Below the pieces are notes generated by a model, which ran no database searches, was not told where the DNA came from, and was given only the letters and a program-made list of their open reading frames with translations. From the NCBI GenBank assembly GCA_009741485.1, contig CM019214.1, positions 28,038,081 to 28,102,080 of the forward strand: a DNA stretch of 64,000 nucleotides, in the 5' to 3' direction. Source of the DNA: Malurus cyaneus samueli. Its lineage: Eukaryota; Chordata; Aves; Passeriformes; Maluridae. The translations under genes were made by a program, and so were the position numbers. Shown one piece after another: positions 1 to 10,562 of this stretch. Positions within the stretch are counted from its first letter, which is position 1. Every line of letters starts with the position of its first letter.

Positions 1-1480
1 GAAGGAGTGCAGATTTGCAATAATTATATGTTTAATTGTTTATTTCAAAACTCCCACAATGGCATGGGTTCTACTTGCTGGATGGTGCAGATACAGAAAT
101 ATCTATCTGTCCTACAAGTTTGCAGTATAAATGGACAATACTGGGGCATGCAGGAGCAAAGAATAAAACAAGGGAGCTGTGCAGAGAGTTCAGGTGCTTT
201 GCAGTAAATATCTTATTGGTGAAAGTCTGACAAGAAAGGAAGCCAGGAAAGGAGTGGCATGCTCCTAAATCTTTTGGGCACTTCCACTTTTTTCCTTTCA
301 AGATCTGGAAATGGTTTCCCTACCTGTGTCAAGCATGTTTCAAAATCCCCCAGGCAGAACACCCACACAGTTTTCCAATGGCAAAGAATTGCCATGCTTG
401 TGCTCTTCATAGCCAGCAAATTATTGGATAGGAAGCTGTTGCTCAAAATAAGTATGGAAGGGTGTACACTTAAGTGCAGAAGAATTGTAAGGAGATAGGT
501 GATGGATGTCAGTCAGTGACAACCCAAATATTGCTTGTAATGAAACTGTTTATGCTTTGTTAGGATCGCTAGTCTGCATTGTAACATGTTGTTCCATTTC
601 CTTTGGATGGGTTTTCCCACAACATGTCGTGTATCATGCTCTCTACTGTAATCAGCCATGTGCTTTTCACCTTGTTCATGCAGTCATCATATCTCTCACA
701 TAAAAAGTTTCATGAACTCATGTGTTTGACCATGGGCCAAAAGGGATGTCCCCCACTTTCTGCTTACTTAGCTCAGGAAACTACTGGGGAAACCCTGCTG
801 GGGATGCCGAGGTATGAAGTGCCTTCTGACCATTGCTTGGTTATCCCATCCTGCTTGAGTTCAGGTGGGTACTAACGCTGGCAGAGCCCAGTCTGCTGCT
901 CTCACCTCAACCAAACAAGGAGCAAAAGGAAAGAGAAATTTTGGAAGAGATATCTACCTAAGGCATCAGAGTTTTAAGAAAATCTGCACCTGTTATGTGC
1001 TAGAAGGAGATTGAATGTTGAAATTAGATTGTCTTGTCTAAAATATAAATGCACCTGTGTCTTTCTGGGCTGGCCTGTGGTTTCGGAGGAGATTCTGGTT
1101 CAGAAGAACCTACTGGAGCTGCTGCTGAGGGACTGTGATGGTAGTGGATGCAGCCAGGCTGGAAGCAGAACAGCAGAGATGAGTTTGGGTTGGCATTATT
1201 TCCTCTAATTCTGCCTTGAAGGCGTTTTGCGCCTCGAGGGGGTCAGGTGGGGCGAGAGGGGCTGTGGTGGTATCGCTTCTCCAGGCCTATGTGCTGCATC
1301 AGGGACACTGATGGCAATAGAGGACCCTGGGAGCCCGCGCCAGCCAGCTCCTAACAAAAAAATACCGATTGCTCATACTGTCCTGCCCAAGCAAAGGCTT
1401 GAGGGATGGGTTTTGTCACAATAAAAGGCTCTGTTTCAGGTTAGCTTTGACAGTCCTTCTGAGTATTTACGCAGGTTTCC
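1..1480. other. Upstream non-coding sequence
   Basis: No exon, repeat family or RNA gene is recognisable here. Open frames are all below about 90 codons and show no domain-like composition. The base composition is ordinary AT-rich avian intergenic sequence until about 1220, where GC content rises toward the CpG island. In other vertebrates the region upstream of ARHGEF7 is intergenic on the side of ANKRD10 (established synteny, not visible here). Confidence 0.6.
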
Positions 1481-1992
1481 TAGCGGGCGCCGCAGACCAT
1501 CGGGCTGGAAGCTGGCGGGAGGCGCTCCGGAGATGGAGCATCCCGGCAGGCGCACGGCGGGGATGGCGCGCACCGGGGCGAGCCCGCGACCCGGCCGCTG
1601 GGCCGAGGCTCCCGAACGGATTTCCTTGCGCAGGGGAACGACGGGCAAAGGCGGAGATCGCGTTAATGCGGCCGGTCGGGCCGGGAACCGGCCGCCGGTG
1701 CTCCCAGAGGTAGATGGTCCGAAATCGGCCGCCCCGAGCCCGGCGCCGAAGGCTTGCGGGGGTTCCTTCTGTGCGCGACGGCGCTGTCCGAGGAGGAAAC
1801 GAGGGGCCGGGGGATCCCGCAACTTTTCCCCGCGGCCGGCGGTGCCCGGCGGTGCCCGGCGGCTCCCGCTCCCGCCCGCTGGGCCCGCGAGGCGCCGCCC
1901 CGCTAGGGGGCGCTGTCCGCCGGCCTCGGTGCGCGCAGCGGGCGGAGCGGTGCGCGGTCTCCGCGGGAGCGCGGCTCTCGCGCCGCGCGCAG

Positions 1993-2000
1993 TGATGTCA
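1993..2000 (+). promoter_or_regulatory. CRE/ATF-like site
   Basis: The octamer tgatgtca differs by one base from the palindromic CRE consensus tgacgtca. It sits about 200 bp upstream of the presumed start codon inside the CpG island, the usual place for a functional CREB/ATF site. Function is inferred from position and motif only. Confidence 0.4.
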
Positions 2001-2032
2001 TGGGCGCGCGGCGCGGCGGCGCGCGGCGGGCG

Positions 2033-2048
2033 GCGGGGCGGGGGGCGG
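2033..2048 (+). promoter_or_regulatory. Overlapping GC boxes (Sp1/KLF type)
   Basis: A run of ggggcgggg followed by gggcgg forms overlapping GC-box motifs in the core of the island, about 145 bp upstream of the exon 1 start codon. They are typical of TATA-less CpG promoters. Occupancy is inferred. Confidence 0.45.
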
Positions 2049-2192
2049 AGCGCACTGCAGCTGATGTGTCTGTAGCGGCGGCCGGGCATTGCTTACATGG
2101 GGGCGGCCGCCGCCGGCCTCCGCCTGAAGCCCCCGCCGGGAGACACAAAACCCAGCGAGCGCGGGGCGCCGCGACCCCGCCCGCCCCCTCGC

Positions 2193-2350
2193 ATGAATTC
2201 GGCGGAGCAGACCGTTACGTGGCTGATCTCCTGGGCGTGCTGGAGTCGCCCAAAAAGACCATCTCCGACCCCGAAGGCTTCTTCAGTCCTCTCTGAAGAC
2301 GGCGTGGTGCTCTGCCGCCTGCTCGACGTGCTCCGGGCACCATAGACAAA
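2193..2350 (+). CDS. ARHGEF7: ARHGEF7 exon 1 (N-terminal half of CH domain), reading frame broken by apparent base losses
   Basis: ARHGEF7 (beta-PIX) activates Rac1/Cdc42 and scaffolds PAK kinases and GIT proteins at focal adhesions and synapses; the long isoform begins with a calponin-homology domain. From the ATG the frame reads MNSAEQTVTWLIS, as in mammalian beta-PIX. The rest of the exon also matches the family (LGVLESPKKTISDPEGF, DGVVLCRLL, PGTIDK) but in changing frames. One C seems missing at 2230-2231, one C at 2281, one G at 2298 and one C (or four bases) near 2333. The exon ends AAA before a good gtaagg donor, phase 0, 158 bp observed against about 162-165 expected. The start context is weak. 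An upstream in-frame ATG at 2097 would add 32 residues without a stop. All losses fall in C or G runs, so sequencing or assembly error is the likeliest cause; a real CH-null allele is the alternative. Confidence 0.88.
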
Positions 2351-5300
2351 GTAAGGGCCCGGCGCCCGCCCGCGCCTTTTGCGGCCGGCCCGCCGCCCCG
2401 GCCCGCCGCGCCGCCCCTCTGCTGAGGGGGGACCCGGCCCGGGAGGGTGGGGAATGGGAGGCGAGCGGGATCGGTCCCGTGGGGGGGGGAGCGGGGAGCG
2501 GCAGCTAGCGGGGCTTCCCCCCTAAGGAGCCACTGTTCTGCAAGTGTTTTACAAATGCTCCGCTCCCCAGAGCCGAGTCCTGCCTGTGCACGGGAGATGC
2601 ATTAATTTTGGGGGGTGGACTATGGACCCTTTCTTGCGTGCCACGAGCCGGCTGCAAACTTATCTACGCAACTGCTGGAATAGTCGGTGCCTCACCTCGC
2701 TTGGGAGGTGATTCAGCTCATCCCTTCCAGCCTCTGAAGGACATTTTAGCGTTTGATGCTTAGTTTTCTTGAAGGCTGTTTTAGCGTTATTTGGGTCCTT
2801 TACTGTTTCGTAGCCTGTGGAAAAATTCTCATCCTTTTTTTTTCGGGTTGAAAAAGCGCGTTACAGCTCTACTCAGCGTTGCGTTTGAAGAAAATGTACT
2901 CTGTCAGGTAACTTTTATGTGTTCCGTGTGCGTATGTAATTCCCGTCGTGGCTCAGCTAGAGGGAGAGGGGTTTGGTTGTGCCTCAAGACTTGGGACAGT
3001 GCCGTTGTCTCACCTGACGTTCAGTAATGTAGTGTGCGTAGACACCGACATATTGACAAAACTTCCCTTGTGGGCCAGTCCAAGGTGGTGAAGAGAAGAC
3101 TGATGAAGGTCATCTGCTATGCTGATGGGGTAACTCCTTGCTTGAAAATAACACCGTGTTTTTCACCTTCTGCAGTTGGCAGAGCACTCCACTCGCTGGA
3201 GCCTGTTGACAGTGGGCTTTGTTACCTTTTGTGGCTCTATTTCAAGTAGTCCACAGACTCACGAAGTTGAAACCAGTGCCTTGAGCTCAGCAGGGCACTG
3301 GGCTGCTCTGGGCTGTCTCCCTTCGGTTCTTCAGTTTGCCACCCAAACTGTTGTGTTGTTACTCTTTTTTGTTGTGCTGTAGCATGGAGGTCTTGACTCT
3401 GGACTGGAGTCCCACTTTGAAGGATGTGGTAGATCATTCCTGCCTCCCAAAACTCACAGGTAAATTAGGAGGTGGCACTGGGATACGGAAACCCCATGAA
3501 GTGATGGGAGCGAGCACAGTGTGTCACACAGGTGGCTGTGAGAGTGGGTAACTCAGGGACCACCATGGTGGCCAGTGAGGCTAGCGGGGCAGCTGAAGCC
3601 ACTGCTGCTGGTGCTGCCAACTTTCCCCACCACCATTTTCCCCGAAGTGGCTGTTGAGGCCACAGAGCTGAAGAGACAATGTCCCTGCTCCCAAGGTCCT
3701 GTGGCTTTGTAGAGGTGGTGCGTGAGGTCCAAACTGTTGTGTGGTGCACTGGGCTGTGAACTGGGGAGGTAAATGTCCTGTTCTGCCATCCGGGGTGACA
3801 CATCTGACAGGGGGTTGAGGGCACGTGGGGATCCTCCACCTGACTATCCACTGGCTCTGGCAGGCTCTGCCCTTGTCTCCTTGTCCCCAGGCTCTTTTGC
3901 CTGGTGGCACCAAGTCCAAGGAGGATTTTGGCAGCCTGTCCCATGGTGCTGCTCCAGGCACGCTCCCTGAGCACTTCTTGGACTTTGGGCTTTGAGCTTT
4001 GGGGCAGAAAAGTTCTTTCCCCTTTGTGTAGATATCAAGCCTAGTAAGATGGGGTCCTGCACTCAATCTGGGAAACAGGCTCTACTGAGCAACAAAATAA
4101 ACAAAAAAGCATAACAGAAATAAGTGTTAAAAGAGTGTTTCCCAACTTAATGTGCTTTCCTGTTAACAGTATAACTGGGGACAGTTCAGGTAGTGAATGA
4201 AAGGCTCTCTTTTCATCTCAGAGGAGCAAACACCTCTCATGTTTGGGTGGGGGTCCCTTCACAGCACCCATAAGTGGAGGAGATTTTGCAGAGGGACGCA
4301 GCTCTCTGCAGCCAGCCCCTACATCAGCCTGGAGTGCAAGGAGCTGTCAGTGGGACTTCTCGTGGAGCTCGTGGTGCTGCAGCACGGGGTTTGCAGCGGG
4401 TGGTGTGCAGGCTGGGATGGCAGCCAGGGCGGGAGGAACGCTGGCGCCTCGCAGCCTCCCACCTCCCTGCGCTCGCCCCGTGCCGAGCAGGGTGCTGGGA
4501 CAGGTGGCTGCCCTGGGTGTCCCTGCTGACCCCGTGTGTCTCCTCTTTGCCTTTGACTTAGTTGTAAGTCTGAGGAGAAATAGTCCTTTAAAAATTAATT
4601 TTTTGAGGGGATCTTTGGTTCTGTGAGCATAACTGTGCTTATTCTCCTGGGCTGTTCACAATGCACTTTCAAATTCATAGTTGTGTCTGAGAGACTAACA
4701 AACTCATTTTTCCAACTAACTTTGTAAATACTCTTTCTGTAGACTCAGAGTTTATACCCCATACTTCTTTCCTTTCTCCTGTATGTTATGTCTAAACTGT
4801 TTCCATGTTACTTTTTCTTTGTTTGTTAGTAAAAAGATATAAAATTTACATCCTTTCCTGTGCCATGTTATTTTTTCCAAGTCTTTTTTTGCTACTACTG
4901 TTTGTTATGTTCCTTTTTTTATACTGAGTGTGTTTAAAATGTGAGCCTTTTTATTCCTTATTTGCCCTGAAAGTCTTCATTTAAAACTGGACATTTTTGA
5001 AGTCTAAAAATACAAGGTTTGTCCCATGAATGTAGATTGATTCAGTTCTTAAAATCATTTGAGATCATAATTTTCTATAAATATCTGACATTAGCAGACA
5101 CTTTGAAGACTCACAGAGCTCATTTTCCTGTAAATACAAAATAGTAACTAAAACCAAAGAGAACATTAAAAAAACCCCAAATTATAAATATGAAGGAATG
5201 TTTATCAGCTTGGAGTGCTTTTAAAGATTTTTTAGAAGATGCCATAAATGTATTTCTTTCAAAAGCAGATTAGAAAGAGGATTCAATATATGCAGGAATG

Positions 5301-8300
5301 CAGTAATACATTTTTTTGACATTTTGTGCTTTTTTAAGCCTCTGGGTATCCTGAGAGTAATTAGTAGAAGATCTTTAATAAAATAAAGATTGTGTGACCA
5401 AAAAAGGGAATCAAGCACTTGAAGGTCAAAGAACAGAATTTTCATGAGTCAATAAAACAAATTGGTGTGTTTCAAGGCGGGTTAGTATATTCTTCCTTTA
5501 GAGAGCTGTTTTGTTTGTGTATCAGCATTGCACAAAACAACCTACAGAGCTTCTTGCCAGGAAGTTTTGGCTGATTTTGTTTACATTACAATCATCTTCT
5601 ACCTTGGAAAGTAATGTTACAGACAGTTTCTTATTTTTGGGCTCCCTTTTAAATGTGGTAATCATTCCTTTGCATTTTGAAAGAGATCATGACAGACCAA
5701 AACAAAATAATTGGGTTATAGCAGCGCGATGTACTGCTCAATAACCTTGTCCTGAACACAGGAAATGAACAAAAATAAGGGCAATTATTAAAAAAATGCT
5801 GCAAATCAACAAAACCAACAACAGCTTCCCCCACCCCGTCCAAACCCAACCATATCCTAAGTTTTTAAAATACGGAGATCTGTGCTTAAACACTCTGGTA
5901 AGTTGATTTGCTCCGAAAGATAGGGAATTGCTGAATTTAAGTAATTTGAATAAAAAGCCATAATTTCGATTTACAGGATTTCAACCTTGTGTAGTAAAAC
6001 TGAGTTACTCTGAAGGCAGGGAAAGGATCCCCGCGGAAGCATTGCAGTGCAGTTGTCTGCCGCTTAGATGCTTTTCCTCGCAGAGATCATTTTCCAAACA
6101 GATTCCTCCATCGCAGACCAGTTTGACCCACTTTCAACGTTGTAAACAGAGATCAGAATTGGAGCGGGAATTTTCCTTGTCATATGAGGCTTCGCGCTCC
6201 ATTAAGTTTTGTTTGTACTTTTATTTTTGGTCAGCTGTTCGACAGAAAGCGTCGTTTTGAGGACAGCTTTGTTCTGTTTGGGGAAAATAGGGAAGACGCA
6301 TCGGGGAATGCGATGCAGCAGCCATTTGACACCCCGTGGTGCCCCCCTCCCGTTAGGGGCTCCTGGAGGGCGCAAGAGCAGCTGGTTCGGTGCTTTGAAG
6401 CCAGGGGATGGGCAGCGTGCTGGGTGTGCGGCTGGCTATCGCTCGCCCCGGCCCCCCTCCATCGAATGGACCATCCCCAGCCGTTGTACCGAGCGTAGGA
6501 TTGAACAGCCCAGAAGCTGCTCTGCTGCGTGTGGGAGGCTGATCCAAAACACAGCCGCTTCCTCTTGCTGCTCCCGCATCGCCGAGGTGGGAGACGGACA
6601 GCACGGGGCTGGCCCCGGGGAAACAGACACAGCTCTCTCTGTGGCTGGATGAGACTTGGGGCATGGCTGAAAGGAAACGTCATTCGATTCCCCGGGGAGG
6701 GTTGGGGACTGGCGTTGACATTAATTTGGTTTTTAATTGGGATAGTACCAGGACTGAGGGCTGCAAAGATTAGGATCTTTGTACAAATACCTCATATATG
6801 TGTATGATTCTCTTTTTAATGATAGAGGTCTTTTGACTAAATGAGGTATTCTTAATTGTAATTTAGGAATAAATTAACTCTTCGCGATTCACAAGGCTGT
6901 TGTGTATGAGCACAAGCACTAAGAGTCCGAGTATCCAAAAGGAGGGTTTGGGCTGCCACGTGTGGCAGCCATGTCACCAGCCTTGTCCCCCTGATGAGTG
7001 TGTGCTCTTACGGCTTGGGCAAAGGGAGATTTATGTCCACTTATCTCTGATTTCACATGGAAGTATCAGGGTTAAGAATACTTCTCTCCTGTTTTGACAA
7101 GGTGTGACCTGAATGTAGTATTTCACGTGTTCTGAAGGAAGAAGAAAGGAAAGGTGTTTTGGAGCCAGTGTTAATAACAAGTGACAATTTTTATGGCCCT
7201 GTATCTTTGCGGAGGGTGCAACACTGGCTGTGAGCTGAATGTGGAGCCAAGACGGAGCTTGGGAACATTGCACCAGCAGTGCAGACATTCCTCCTAAAGC
7301 TGAAATTTCCAGGTGCTAGTTGGCCACTAGCAACCTACATTTTGCAAGTTCTTCTGGCAGGGTGTTGTTACCCTGAAGCCTTGCTGAGGCTGTTAGGGTT
7401 TGCCTGGCTGACCCCAAACACTGTCCTGCCCTTGCTCACTGAAATCAGTTGGGAAGGTATTGTGGTTGTGAGTATAGCAGCAGCAGCAGCAGGTTATCAC
7501 AGGACTAGACCTGGGAGGCAGGAAGCAAAATCTGCATTTTAATGTGCATATGCTCTCTTCCCTCAGCAATAGTCCTCCCAAGGAGATTATTGTGCTTCTG
7601 GCAGGAATAATCCGTGCTGGACAACTGTGCCTGCCATGGCTGCATGCTCAGGGTATGCTGGTGTGTGTTTGAATGCTGTTGCTCCAGGGTGGAAGCATTG
7701 CAAGGACGAGCTGAGAGCCTGGGGAAAAGTTATCTCAAACAAAGTCATTAGGGTGCCTTTTTCCAGAATAATGCTGTTCTCGTCAGTGTAACTGTGAACT
7801 TTGTAGGATTGTTTTGTCCTGTTACAGATTTGTCATTTACCATGTTAGTCCTACTGCCTTGTGAGAGCAGGGGTACACGAATGCTCTGAGGGAGAATGCC
7901 CTTGCTTTTCCCATCTATGTACTGGCTCTGTAATCCTGATGCGATATCATCCAGAGAAATCCAGTCTGTCTGTGCTCATTGAGGGAGCAGAGGGCTTGTG
8001 TCTGTGTGCTGCCTTTTTCCTTGAAAACTGGATCCTGTCAGTGCATAAAGGTCCAGACTGAGTAATAAGGGGATGACAGATCCTGAGAAGAGGAGGCAAT
8101 TGAGGAAACTGTTAGTCATTAAGTTGTTTTTTGTAAGAAAATACAGAAAAATAATGTAGTTCTGCTGGTCTTACTGTCATTAATGTCTCTTCCACGGTTT
8201 TTATATATGTTCTTTCTATGCCTGTACATAATATGGATAACAGAAAAAATGATTCTTTAGCCCTCAAGTGCTCTACTGCTACCCAGACTTTCCTCTGAAT

Positions 8301-8470
8301 GCTGTGTTTGTGTGGAGAAAAGGAAGAACTGTGTAATGCCACCAGCGTGCTCCCCACTTGTTACCTTATGTGCTAGTGTCTGAGGGCACCACATTGTTCG
8401 GCTGAAAATGTTTAAGACTGTAATCCCAGCCTTAGAAAACTGGAAGTCTGGCTTTAAAACTGAAGTTTGC

Positions 8471-8565
8471 AAACTATGTATGTATATAGTTGTATTTATA
8501 TGTATACACACACATAGATATATTTATATATAGTTATATAATTTTGCAATATTATATTATTTTGA
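8471..8565. repeat. AT-rich simple sequence
   Basis: Alternating tatgtata, atatatag and acacaca blocks form a low-complexity (TATA/TGTA) stretch. It is a degenerate microsatellite with no gene content. Confidence 0.7.
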
Positions 8566-8883
8566 AATCTGGCTATAAATTACTGAGGGAAATTCAGTAT
8601 GCATCTTCCTTAAATAACAGTTTTAATTAATTGTTACCCAGTGGCTCTGATTTGAAGAGCTGGAGCCTTAAAACATTTCAAGCGTGACAGGACTTGCAAA
8701 AATACTGTGAGCTGGCAGCATGGAAGCAGTGTCGGTCTTGCACCTTGGCTGGCTGAGCTTTCCTCCCTGATCCTCAGCCAGGGTGACACTCCTGCTCTCT
8801 CCCTCACTCTGCTGCACAGAGCAAAGCCATTTTCTCTCCACATCTCTCCTTATGATGTGGCCACTCCTATTACCCACCCCCAG

Positions 8884-9095
8884 AGTCATAGAATCATAAA
8901 ATGGTTTGGGTTGGAAGGGACCATAAGATCATCTAGTTCCAACACCCCTGCCATGGGCAGGGACACCTTCCACTAGACCAGGTTGCTCAAAACCCCGTCC
9001 AGCCCAGCCTTGAACACTTCCAGGCATGAGGCATCCATGGCTTATCTGGGCAGCCCGTTCCGGTTGTGCCTCAGCACTCTCATTGTGACAGGGAG
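8884..9095 (-). mobile_element. CR1 LINE 3' fragment, reverse orientation
   Basis: The segment begins with the agtcatagaatcat block, the reverse complement of the CR1 terminal octamer repeat. It continues with the familiar avian CR1 phrases ggtttgggttggaaggga, atctagttccaac, gccatgggcagggacacc and ccttgaacacttccagg. The left edge is therefore the 3' end of an element on the minus strand; the copy is 5'-truncated near 9095, as most avian CR1 copies are. It is a dead fragment, moderately diverged. Confidence 0.93.
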
Positions 9096-9392
9096 TTGAG
9101 CAGGGGTGGCCAGCTTCATCTGCTAAAAGTTTCCATCGTACCTCTCCTCGTCACAGGTCACTGACACCCTGCGGGCAGAGTCTGCTGTCCCTTCCTGGCC
9201 AATGAAACGCTGCTTGGGTCCAAGGGCATTTAATACAGGTCTCCATTTTCCTCCTCTGCAGTGAGTGCTATTGGATGATGTTGGCAGCTTGCCCAGAAGA
9301 GAATCCATCCCTTCTGTAGGGCTTTGGTAGTCCTATGGAATATTTTCATGGGGTGGGGGAAGGGGGAAAGCAGTAAAAATCATATACCCCCC

Positions 9393-9575
9393 GCAGTGGT
9401 GCAGCGGTTCTGTCAGAGAAGTGCTTTTGTTGGCTTCGTTAATGTCACTGGGGGAAGTGGTGCCGTTAGACTGGCAGAGGAATTCCCTCTCTGGCATATG
9501 TTACATCCACACTGAGGAGCGATGCCAGCATATCTAGCAGCAGAGCTCTCCCAGTGTAAACAAACCCTGAGTGAT
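9393..9575. mobile_element. Ancient hAT-type DNA transposon fragment (tentative)
   Basis: The pattern (cttttgttggcttcgttaatgtc, a gggggaagtggt block, then a segment ending in cagtgtaaacaaaccctgag) resembles old non-autonomous hAT elements of turtles, crocodiles and birds, whose ends read like cagtgtagacaagccct. Similarity was judged from memory of the family, so orientation and boundaries are uncertain. No coding capacity remains. Confidence 0.35.
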
Positions 9576-10311
9576 TGGACTCCTGAAGCCTGAGCTTGCG
9601 CTGCATCAAAACAGCGATGCTCCGCAGGAAACACTGCAGGGTTTACATGAGAAGGGGTGCAAAATCCTTCCCCATCAGCCTTCCTTCAGCCCTTCACAGG
9701 GGAATCTCTTTGGTTCAGTTCTTGCCGAGCCCACACCTGGAGCTGCTTTTTGTCAGGCTTTTTTCACGCACTGATTTCAGGGAAATACACACCTTCCTGT
9801 GGATGCCTAGTGCTGGCACTTCTGGAGCTCTGCAGCCTGAGGCTGATGATGCTGCGTGGGGTTGGGGTCAGTTCCATGTTAGGTGATTTCCTCTTTTTCT
9901 TTAAAATAGCAAGAAAATAAGAAAAAACACAGGAATTAGGATTATTAGTTCTTAGCTTTTAGGAAGCAGCTGCAACCAGACTCTGTTCTGTGTACATATC
10001 ACATTCTTCAGGCACACTCCTGTACCTGTGTTCTGGTAGAACTGCTGCCTAGTTCAGGTCACACGGGGGGCCTGCAAGGATCCTAACTGCAGGTGCAAAG
10101 ACAACTGTGAGTCTTATAAATGATATATGCATGGCATTCTTTGTTTCTTAATGCTGTGTAAACGTATGTTTTCTGCATGAAATACAAAACTTTGGCGGAC
10201 ACTTGAGAAAACAAAAATAGCGTACGGACTTCCCTGGTGCCTTTAACCTACTGTGTTTGCATCTCAGGGCTGGGTTACATACCTGCCTCCTGGGGATCAG
10301 TTTACAGACTT

Positions 10312-10562
10312 CCACAAAATCGCAGAATCAGTTAGGTTGGAAAAGACCCCTCAGATCATCGAGTCTTTGACTAAACACTGCCATGTCAGGTGGACTAAGT
10401 GCCATATCCAGTCTTTCCTTAAACACCTTCAGGGATGGTGACTCCACCACCTCCCTGGGCAGCCCCTTCCAATGTTTAATCACACTTACTATGAAGAAAA
10501 TCCTCCTAATGTTCAACCTGAACCTTTCCTCATGCAACCTGAGTTTATGTACATTGTTGGGA
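10312..10562 (-). mobile_element. CR1 LINE fragment with remnant of ORF2 C-terminus
   Basis: Read on the minus strand, 10537 to 10328 encodes a segment containing VIKHWKGLPREVVESPS and KVFKERLD, the conserved C-terminal tail of the CR1 ORF2 protein (endonuclease/reverse transcriptase). The plus strand shows gaatcagttaggttggaaaag and ggtgactccaccacctccc, both hallmarks of avian CR1. The copy belongs to a different subfamily from the one at 8.9 kb, judging from the 3' sequence, and is strongly 5'-truncated. It is not functional. Confidence 0.92.

Larger units (their letters stand above)
1480..2520 (+). promoter_or_regulatory. ARHGEF7: CpG-island promoter of ARHGEF7 (CH-containing isoform)
   Basis: This stretch is very GC-rich and dense in CpG, in contrast to the AT-rich DNA on both sides, and it contains the first coding exon. 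It carries a CRE-like octamer near 1993 and overlapping GC boxes near 2033-2048, with no obvious TATA box. That is the usual architecture of a broad housekeeping-type vertebrate promoter. The transcription start cannot be fixed from sequence; it probably lies between about 1950 and 2090. Overlapping long frames on both strands here are CpG-island artefacts. Confidence 0.8.

Noticed and set aside
1436..2148. Several long frames on both strands (up to 217 codons) in the first CpG island
   Set aside because: GC-rich sequence has few stop codons; the products are Arg/Ala/Pro-rich noise overlapping the ARHGEF7 promoter and exon 1.
3465..4066. Overlapping minus-strand frames of 161 and 169 codons
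   Set aside because: They overlap each other in different frames, in moderately GC-rich intron, with no recognisable domain or splice structure.
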